From assembly GCA_029718625.1 (NCBI GenBank), contig CM056376.1:27783162-27847161 (forward strand): a stretch of DNA of 64,000 bases, read 5' to 3'. Positions 25,700 to 35,600 of the stretch are shown piece by piece. Both the position numbers and the translations under genes were made by a program. Position 1 is the stretch's first letter. Each line of letters opens with the position of its first letter. Source of the stretch: Synaphobranchus kaupii. Its lineage: Eukaryota > Chordata > Actinopteri > Anguilliformes > Synaphobranchidae. The notes under the pieces were generated by a model. It was given only the letters and a program-made list of their open reading frames with translations. It did not search any database and was not told the origin of the DNA.

Positions 25700-26335
25700 C
25701 TTGACAAAAACACCACAGTTGAAAGCATTCATCCCCTTCAATTTCTTTTTTCACATTTTGCTGTCACAGATTGAAATTTGAATCCATTAAAATACATATT
25801 TTCCCCCTTTCGCTCACACAATGGAACACACTTATGATGTAGCCTATACATATTTTATTTAAAGGGCATTTTTTTCTGGAAAAACTGCCATTTTTAACTA
25901 ACAAAATATTCAGCCCCCCAAATCAGTATTTTGTAGATGAACCTTAAGCAGTAATTACAGCCCTGAGTATTTGGACATTATGGATTCTTGCTCCAGCTCT
26001 GCCAGGTTGGATGGACAGCAATCCTCAGGTCTTGCCACAGATTCTCAATGGGATTTAAGCTGGGCTTTGGCTCAGCCATTCTGGAACATTTATCTCCTTG
26101 TTTTCGAGCCCTTTCTCTGTTGATTTTGCTGTGTGTTAATATTACTAACAGGGATAATTGCCCGGTTGGAGGGGGAATCTTTGCTCCAGTCTGAGATCTC
26201 CTGCCGACTGAAACAGATTCCTTAAGGATTTTCCAGTAATTGGCTTTCCCCAGTCCCTTCCCTTCTACTGAAAAGCAACCCCATAGCGTACTATCCCATC
26301 ATGCTTTTGATGGTAGGGATGGTGTTACCTGAGTG
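25700..26335 (-). mobile_element. Tc1/mariner-like transposase fossil
   Basis: On the - strand 26020-26095 reads approximately LNPIENLWQDLRIAVHP, the region around the third catalytic acid of Tc1 DDE transposases. At about 26270-26325 (- strand) is a degraded counterpart of the TIPT.KHGG..MLWGCF region. The frame is broken by stops and indels and the N-terminal DNA-binding part is not recognisable. Dead element. Confidence 0.75.
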
Positions 26336-26485
26336 ATGAACTGACCTGTGTTCTGTTTGTCTAATGGAATAAAGGCAGAATAAATAATAAATAAATAAAT
26401 AAGCAAAATTAATCTTCAATACTGAGAAAAAAATAATGCAAACGTTGTACAAACATTCACGATAGTATGAAAATTATTGACAAAA

Positions 26486-26680
26486 TATAATGTAGCAGTT
26501 AGGGACCCAGGCTTGTTTGAGGTCGATTCCCAGCTTGGGTGCTTCAGTTTTACCCTTAAGCAGAACCCAAATTGCTTCAGTAAAAATACCCTGCTGTATA
26601 AATGGATTATACGTAAAAAAGCAATTTGTCTAAGTCACCCTGGAAAAAAGTTTCTGTTAAATGCCAAAATAAAATTAAAA
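26486..26680 (+). mobile_element. degraded tRNA-derived SINE
   Basis: aatgtagcagttagggaccc, box B remnant ggtcgattccc, ttgcttcagtaaaaatacc, and a decayed tail (aagtttctgttaaatgcc). Confidence 0.7.
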
Positions 26681-27003
26681 AACTAAAGTATAGAACTAAG
26701 TATAGATTAATTCAGGCACAGCACAGGGATGTCTACATTTTTATATTTCAAAATGCCAGTGTGTGGCAACCCAAAGAAATCAGGCAACATTCAGCTATCC
26801 CTAACCATAAATGTGTTTTTTTATTTTTTTATATTAGAAATAGTAGCTCATATAGCTGATATGAACTGAACCTCAATTCTCTCCAGCCTGCCCCTCATTT
26901 TTTAAAATAGTTTCTGCAAGTGATTCATGCAAACAATATGTCCAACACTTTGCTTTGTCCCATGTGTATTGTCCTTTTTTTGCAATTATTTGTTTATTTA
27001 AAG

Positions 27004-27769
27004 CAGGGGTTCCCAAGCCGGTCCTGGGGACCACCTGTGTATCGTCTGTTTTCGTTGCAACCACAGTTGCAATCCCAGAATTTTAACAAGCTGTTAATTT
27101 TTCTTAATTAGGTGCTTGTCATGTTAAGAGGAATTATTTACCCTCTTAAGCCACATTATATCAGAAATAGCTATGGATGCCATGTAGAATAAACACCCCA
27201 TGTTCACATTGTGCTTATTGTGCTATATTATTTTAAAAAGATAAGAAAATTATTTAACAGATCCATTTAAAGACTGATTTGAATCAATAGGCTCCTAATT
27301 GGTGAAAGTGTGGACACATGGCTACTAAAACTAACCATTTGGTAGATAAAGAATTCAAACACAAAGCAAATGATAATGAGCCAAACCTGCATTGTGTTAA
27401 TAAGCGTAAAGAAAAAATTACTTTAAAAAAAAACAAAAAAAAAACACGTGTTCAACAACATAATTAGGAGCCTATTGATTCACTTCACTCTTTAATTTGA
27501 GTGAAAATACATAATTTTGTAACTTCTTTTTATGTAATTTTTGCAATATAGCACAGTAAGCACAACGTGAACATGGGGAGTTTATTCTACATGGCATGCA
27601 TAGCTATTTCTGACATAATGTGGCTTAAGAGGGTGAATAATTCCTCCAAACATGAAAAGCACCTGATTAAGAAAAATTAACAGCTTGTTAAAATTCTGGG
27701 ATTGCAACTGTGGTTGCAACGAAAACCAGCATACACAGGGGGTCCCCAGGACCGGTTTGGGAACCCCTG
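27004..27769. mobile_element. hAT-type foldback element with perfect 8-bp TSD
   Basis: Ends are caggggttcccaa / ttgggaacccctg, typical of hAT elements, with identical 8-bp target duplications ATTTAAAG at 26996-27003 and 27770-27777. The two arms are long inverted repeats: for example gtgcttattgtgctatatta on the left mirrors the block at about 27545-27562, and aataggctcctaatt at 27288 mirrors aattaggagcctatt at 27463. Almost the whole 766 bp can fold as a hairpin. No coding capacity. Confidence 0.95.
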
Positions 27770-29037
27770 ATTTAAAGGACAAGGTATACCGTAATGTTTT
27801 TATTTCAGGTAAGCTTGGAATTGTAAATTGTTCCGTGCTTCCTACAGAACATTACGGTAAATAGTCTCTTTTTTTTTCAAACTTGCCCTCATCGTAATTT
27901 CATTGGACGTTTTCAGGACACGTGACTGACGATGTCGCTCTCAATTCGTCCATTCGTATGAAATGAGTCCTTCAACGAAAGGCGTTTCACCCCATGTTGA
28001 TTCTTTATTCCTCCAAAAAATAGTCCCTGAATATTTGTCTGCTTTTATCCTCACTTGTAAATCAGACATTAAAAGGGAATTACATTTTTAACAAATAAAT
28101 GTGTGATTTGTGTGCATCATAAATCCTGCGTATTAATGTTTTGTTTCTGGTTTAGGTCGCGGATGGATATTTGGACCTCTTGGCACTGCATAGTGTACCA
28201 GAAACTCAGAAAGTGGAGCGTAGTTTGAATTTTAGGAATAGTTTCTTGATGGTCAGTTTTAACCTTTTTTTAAAAAGTGTGTTTAGACGCATGCATTCGA
28301 CTTTAGTGTAACACATACCTTTTATTTTACGATATTGGCTTTAAAGGTAAGATTTTTGAAAGGTCTTGAGTTAGATTTTCGACGTTGTACTTTGCTAGCT
28401 ATCAGTTAACGTTAGCTATCAATCTGGACCTTGATCTAACGTTGGCTGACGACGCTAGTTTGCGTGTGGATAGCTAACGGCTAACGTTACATTTTCCGGC
28501 TACAGACGGCCATCTGGCTGGCTATGTAACCTTTAGCAAGGAAGGTGTAAGCAAGTTAGTCATTGCTAAATTAGTTTAATAAGTTTTTGTAGCTAACGTT
28601 AAGATGCAGTTAGCTCAGTGAGTGACTGTACAATCCACATGTGAGTGCACTTGCCAAAAAATGCAAGAACATAGCCAAACGTCATGTGTAATGAAGTAAC
28701 GTTAGCTAGCCAGATAACACTAACTAGCAACAACCTTTGCTATTCAAATAACTGGGCAATAGTACATGTCTAACGCTCGCTGTCGACTGATATCGAACTG
28801 TAGAGTTATATCGAACTGTAGAGTTATATTTTGCTAAAGGTACTCCTGAATTAACGTACAAGTTAACGTTACGCTATTTGCTTGTACTAGCCATATAGCT
28901 AACGGTAAGCTAGCTTGCATGGTAGTTTTCCTTGTAGCTTCCAGTTTGTCCTTTTGTAACTAGATGGCTAGCTAACTTTACTAAGGTTCATGTTGTACAA
29001 TAATATTACATGATGGTATTATGGCCTTGTATTGCAG

Positions 29038-29238
29038 GTGGTGAGATGGCCAGCACAGAGCTGAACTTTGACATTGATGAGGATGAACAGAAGTGGAAGG
29101 CAGGAGTCTCTGACGGCTTGGCTTTCTGTTCACCTCCCACCCACCTCCTGTACAATAAGCCGCTAGACTTCTCCCAGGTGACCCCCAGTCAACTGGGCAT
29201 CTCGGCAGAGAGCTTTGTCCCTTCCTCTCAGGGCAAAG
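29038..29238 (+). CDS. cdca2: cdca2 first coding exon
   Basis: Acceptor attgcag, 8 bases of 5' UTR, then ATG at 29046: [40 protein letters not shown] and [20 protein letters not shown] before SQGK. The acceptor implies at least one upstream non-coding exon. ATG is the first in the exon. Exits in phase 1 at AAAG|gtgaga. Confidence 0.92.
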
Positions 29239-29797
29239 GTGAGACACCTGGCAGCTTTCACCGCTGTGGTTTTCTTGTGCGCCCAGATCCTAGATGTCCA
29301 AATATGCTAATACCACTGGTTATTTTTTCTTCCCAATGCTTAATTGGTTGATTAATGTCTGTAGATTCCACATGCCTGGTGTCCCAGGTCTAAATATATC
29401 CTTAATTAGAGAGGAAGGATGAAAACCTGCAGTACCTCTGGCTTCAAGGTCCATATTTGAGTATCCCTTGTGTGGATGTTCCAGTCTGGCTGTTTGTCAT
29501 CATGTGTTGTCATGTCTGTTATTTTCCTACATGTATACCATCTTTCTTTTACACACTGACTGAATGAATGGTGTTTTTTTTTTTTTGGTAGTTTATATTG
29601 TTGCCTTTAGATGGTCAGCTGTTCCCTTCCTCTCTCCTAGATAAGTCTCGTTTGTCCCAGCTAAAATTGAGACGGAGGTCCACAGTTGGGGCACGGGGCT
29701 CTCCTGAAACCAACTCTCTGATTCGCTACATAGCCCAGCAAAGACAGAAAACTCCACCCAGCACCCCACAGGTAACATGCACAGATTGCACACGCTG

Positions 29798-29857
<60 letters not shown>

Positions 29858-32635
29858 CACTCCTGACTCCGTACTCCTGTTTTTATTGTCATGGCATGGC
29901 ATCTGTCTACAGAACTGGGTTATGTTCACAATAACAAAAATGTAGTCAGCTGAAAGTGTTTTAACATCTAGATTTCAGCCGTAGAGTGCTGTTACTATGA
30001 AAGCCAATTGTGTAAGGAGTGAAGGCCAGTTTATAGTCCAACGACAGAGTGTCGCTGCGACCGACGACGTGCCATGGATGTCGCTGGTTGCAGGGACATT
30101 TGGTTTATACTTCGGGCGACTGTCGTCCTGTGGTCACTGCGACGGTCGCTGAAGATGTCGCTGAGACATAAAATAAATTCAACTTTGACCTTTGTTGTTA
30201 TGGTAACGTTTGTCTCGGACAGTGGAGGCTTCGGTTGAGCTGTCAACTTACTAGCTAGCACATAAGCTAACTGTTAATGGACAGATTTCTCTGTTGGAAA
30301 AATTTGTGCGTGCAGCTATAGGGTCGGCTTACCTACCTAGCAAGCGCGTGAATATTATTATAAATGGGCACAATTTTATATTATTATTATAAATAGCCTT
30401 ATAATAATAACAATGTAATTTCACCGATTGATGCTTTGCTAGAGGTTGAGAACGTTACAATCCAAAACAAGCTCGCTTCCAATGCTACAATTTAGCCTAC
30501 GATAGCCTATTAGTCTGTAGGCTATTGTGAATGGTTACAAAGACACATTTTCAGCTTGACTACACATTTGTAGCATTGTAGGTGCCTGCAAATGCATTGC
30601 AAAGTTATTTGCTTTCACAGTAGGCTAACTTAGATTTGCCAGATTAAACTTAGTGATTAGACTCAGTGACAGCACATCTGATCCGTGGCATTCTGATAGC
30701 GAGTGAAATAGGCTAGGCTACTCCACATTCTTGAACCTCATTCTCTAACTAGAGAATTGTAGGCTGCTCCCCCAATGAGTCCCGTCTTGTAGCTAGCTAT
30801 TTACATCCCTAACGTAGGCTATGCCCTCCGTGCTTTTCCTACTCATTAACGTTTAATATGAGTTTCATCAATGTTACATGTTATATATAATAGTATTTAG
30901 AATAGAAGTGTAGTATAGCTGATTTACCCACAGCTTACTGTGAACTACATTCAACGTTCATTACTAGGGATAGCTGCTACGTTATGTGAAGGATGTGCTT
31001 TGTCTTATCTGTTCTGGAGTGACTTCGATGACGTTTCTGTATGCACTTATTGTATGTCGCTTTGGATAAAAGCGTCTGCTAAATGACTGTAATGTAATGT
31101 AATGTTGAGGTTTAATTGCAAACGTTTTATTTGCTACCTCGTTCAAAACCCACATCCTACAAGTGTATCAAAGACGCAGTGATTGACATTTCAAATAATA
31201 TACGGTGCCCTCGAAATGGACATTTATAAACTTTATTTCAGAGGCCTCCGACAAAAAAGGGGTAGGCTAAAGCAGAAGACATAATGAGATGTAGGTTCGC
31301 CTATTAAAGCTGCTTCTTCCTCCATTGTCCCCTGAGTGTAAACTGTCGCTGGAGTGCGTTTATACTTTTTGCGAACGACAACGACCACAGTGTATGTAGC
31401 GCGACAATAGAATGTTTATGAAAGTTCTGCGATTTCAGTCGAGCGACACACTGTCGCTGGACTATAAACTGGCCTTGATACCTATACCAGCCATTCTAAG
31501 ACCAGCAGGTCTTCAGAAATATCTGTAAATATCTAAAATATGATTTATCACACACAAACTGTCTGGGCCAATCGGAAACATTCACTAAAACTAGATTAAA
31601 AAATATTTTTAAAACTACAGAAAATTTACTTGCCTTTAACTGTGCCTGAAGTGTGTTCCTCTGACAAGTCTCTGTGTGAGCCTGACTGTAAAGATGTGCC
31701 TTTACATTACATTAATTTGGCAGACGCTTTTATCCAAAGCGACGTACGATACGCACATACCGAAGGTCATTGGCACAACTACAAACAGGTTAGATAGCGT
31801 AAAGTTCTATCATAAAGTAGCAGCTGTCCGTAGACATGAACATCAAGTCTAGTTCACACAGTAAGCTTTGGCTAGACACACTAGTGTTACACGAGCTGTT
31901 AAAGAATTAACATACAGGATGCAAGCAAAAAAACAAGAAACAAGTGCTATATGAAAGTGGTGCTAGATTGGTGGGTCAGTCAAGGTAGAGTCTGAACAGG
32001 TGCGTCTTCAGACCACGACAGGAAGCAGGCAGTGATTGGCTTGGGCAGTTTGTAGAGGAATGGGGAGGTCGTTCCACCACTGTGGAGCTTGGGTGGAGAA
32101 GCTCAGGAGTCGGGGCAAGGGTGGAGGAGAGTGTGTGCCCTTGTCTGCGCCCTGGAAAAACTAGTGCACATTCCAAATTAGAGGAGAAAAAATGGGGGGT
32201 TTCATTTAAAAAATAAAAAATTAAAAACTTTAAACATGATGCCTCTCTTCACAGCCCCGGCAAGCCAGCCCCTTCTTCTCTTGTGGGTCCTCAACTCTGA
32301 AGCAGAAAATGGCCTCTTTCCAGAATATAATGGAGATAGAGGAGAACCCAAGGCCAGCAGAAGAGAAAGAAAGCGGTGAGGGAGAGAGAGGGCTGAGATT
32401 ATCCATCTGTCAGTTAAATTACCTGTGTCCTGCCTGTAAAAAATGTTTAGTCAAGGGCAGTTATGCGATGTTTGTGTGTGTACTTTCATTTTAACTTTCT
32501 GCTGTCAAGTTTGTTGTACAAAATTTAATTTGGTGAAATTAATCCTGATATTCCCGTAAGAAACAGTTGGTGCCGTGTTTTCAACAAGTCGGCTGCCGTC
32601 CAAGGCTCCAGAAGGAAGTTTGGGCAGCTGTTGAA

Positions 32636-32678
<43 letters not shown>

Positions 32679-35600
32679 CAGATGGGCACACCTCTGTGGG
32701 CGGGAAGGAGAACTGGGGTCCTCAAGGATGCCCAATTCCTGCGGCACCCCCCTGCTCCAAGAGGCGCCGAACAGGTCCCTTCCAGGACATCGTCCTGGCC
32801 CCCCCGGCCTCTCTTGACATCCTCAGTCCTCGGCTCACACCTGGCTATCCAGAGCAGGTAACTGGAAGAACGTGCCAGCTCCAGGCTGCAGAAGCAGAGG
32901 CTCGTATTTGGGAAGCTTGTCACGGGGTGCTGGACCCTTTTCAGAAGCGTGTGTGATGTCCGTCCAGCAAAATGCTGGAGAGAAATGTGCATGTTTTAAT
33001 GGCAGAAGGATTTGGGCTCTGTGAGCACGATTCAGAACTACCTCCAGGCTCTTGCGTCTTGGCAGGATACAGATGGAAGCTTTGCTTTGTACTCGCAAAT
33101 GTTTATCGTTATAAAAAACACATGCGTAACCTATGGAGAACTTCATTTCTGTTCCAATTGCTTCTTCATTTTTGTTGTTAAATCAGCATTTTTATTATTT
33201 TTGTTGATATTTTGCCAATTGCCTATAAGTGGCAAGCCCATGCGTGTTAGCTAACCCGCGAGTTTGCCTTGATGTTTACAAGCTGGGACAGGTGTGGACT
33301 GAACAGGTGGAGGTGAGATAGGTGTGGACTGAACAGGTGGAAGTGGAGAGGTGTGGACTGAACAGGTGGAGGTGGAGAGGTGTGGACTGAACAGGTGGAG
33401 GTAGGAGAGGTGTGCTCTGAACAGGTGGAGGTTGGAGAGGTGTGTTCTGAACAGGTCAAAGTGAGATGGGTGTGGTTTGAAAACCCCAGTTCTCTGTGCT
33501 CTGAACAGGTTGAGGTGGGACTGGTGTTGTCTGAACAGGTGGAGATGAGACAGGTGTGGTCTGAAAAGCCCAGTTCTCTGTGCTCTGAACAGGTGGAGGT
33601 GGGACAGGTGTTGTCTGAACAGGTGGAGATGAGGCGGGTGTGGTCTGAAAAGCCCAGTTCTCTGTGCTCTGAACAGGTGGAGGTGGGACAGGTGTTGTCT
33701 GAACAGGTGGAGATGAGGCGGGTGTGGTCTGAAAAGCCCAGTTCTCTGTGCTCTGAACAGGTGGAGGTGGGACAGGTGTTGTCTGAACAGGTGGAGATGA
33801 GACAGGTGTGGTCTGAAAAACCCAGTTCTCTGTGCTGTGAACAGGTGGAGGTGGGACAGGTGTTGTCTGAACAGGTGGAGATGAGACAGGTGTGGTCTGA
33901 AAAGCCCAGTTCTCTGTGCTGTGAACAGGTGGAGGTGGGACAGGTGTTGTCTGAACAGGTGGAGATGAGACAGGTGTGGTCTGAAAAGCCCAGTTCTCTG
34001 TGCTCTGAACAGGTAGAGGTGGGAGAGGTGTGCACGGACGAGCCCAGTTACGCTGAGCTGACCAGCTTTGAGACAGAGGAGGCCGTGTGCTGGTCACCAT
34101 TGTTTCCTGGGCCTCGGAGCAGCGACCGTAACGACGTCCCCTTCTCCCCGACACACTGCAGTCCCGCAGAGGCCCGGAGGGTAAGAGGAGCTACACTCAC
34201 CTCTGTTTTTTACACTTAAACCTTTAAGGGGTAAGATTACAAATATGGAAAAACCATTCCAAAAACAAATTCTTTTCAAAGGGTTAATATTAATTCATTT
34301 TTAAAATGTGTGAATATAGTGGCCAGTCCACCCCCTTTTCTATTTTCGATTTATTCAGATGTCAAAAGCAGCGGGGATCACAGGTAGAGATGGGATCGCA
34401 GGTAGAGATGGTAGAGATGGGATCGCAGGTAGAGATGGTAGAGATGGGATCACAGGTAGAGATGGGATCACAGGTAGAGATGGTAGAGATGGGATCGCAG
34501 GTAGAGAGGGGATCGCAGGTAGAGATGGCAGAGATGGGATCGCAGGTAGAGATGGGATCGCAGGTAGAGAGGGGATCGCAGGTAGAGATGGTAGAGATGG
34601 GATCGCAGGTAGAGATGGGATCGCAGGTAGAGATGGGATCGCAGGTAGAGAGGGGATCGCAGGTAGAGATGATAGAGATGGAATCGCAGGTAGAGATGGG
34701 ATCGCAGGTAGAGATGATAGAGATGGAATCGCAGGTAGAGATGGGATCGCAGGTAGAGATGATAGAGATGGGATCGCAGGTAGAGATGATAGAGAGGGGA
34801 TCACAGGTAGAGATGATAGAGATGGGATCGCAGGTAGAGATGGGATCGCAGGTAGAGATGATAGAGATGGGATCGCAGGTAGAGATGATAGAGATGGGAT
34901 TGCAGGTAGAGATGGGATTGCATGTAGAGATGGGATTGCAGGTAGAGATGGGATTGCAGGTAGAGATGGGATTGCAGGTAGAGATGGGATCGTAGAGATG
35001 GGATCACAGGTAGAGAGGGTCTCCCCCATTTCATTATTGTTTTTAATAGTAGAGACAGACATTGGGTTACATTGGGTTACATTCGGTGAAAGTATTCAAC
35101 AGAAGTGTTGCTTTACATATAGGAGGGAGGGGGGAAACAAACAAGGAATTCAACAGTTTTGGCATGTCTCATTTTTCTGGAATCATGTTTAAAAAAGAAC
35201 TGGTTATTTTCCAAATGCTATCCTCTTCAAGTCTCCATTGAAATGTAATGGGTTCTATTCTATTATTTCGGCCTAAATGTCAGCTATAATTGAAAGTCAT
35301 TGTTGCGATGTTGGTGATTTCTTTTTTTAAACTATTTATTTTATTATTATTATTTATTTTTTGCTACTGTGCCTTGTGATTGCCTTTTTTCCAGCCTGCT
35401 AGAAACACTTTTGTTTAATATCGGTCACTGCCATATGAGCTTTGGGCTAAGTTTCTGAGATGCGTCAAATCTGAGATGCGGCTACTCTGTTGAATTTTAT
35501 TTCATTTTTTTTCTTTCCCTCCATTGACAGTGCTGCTGTTGGTAGCTTTTCTCCAGCATTTAAAATGTCTTCAGTAGCCTCTTCACTCTGTCTTTTAAAA

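Larger units (their letters stand above)
21074..29037. other. spacer between sema4c and cdca2 coding regions
   Basis: AT-rich DNA with AATAAA at about 22436 and aaataaatg at about 22940, a TG tract at 23500-23640, SINEs, a Tc1-like fossil and a hAT foldback element. The cdca2 promoter and 5' non-coding exon must lie near the right end (27.9-29.0 kb) but I cannot place the start site. Confidence 0.7.

Noticed and set aside
33501..34012. CRISPR-like regular repeat spacing (also at 37325, 51522, 52903)
   Set aside because: Units are contiguous tandem repeats without unique spacers, in a vertebrate gene.
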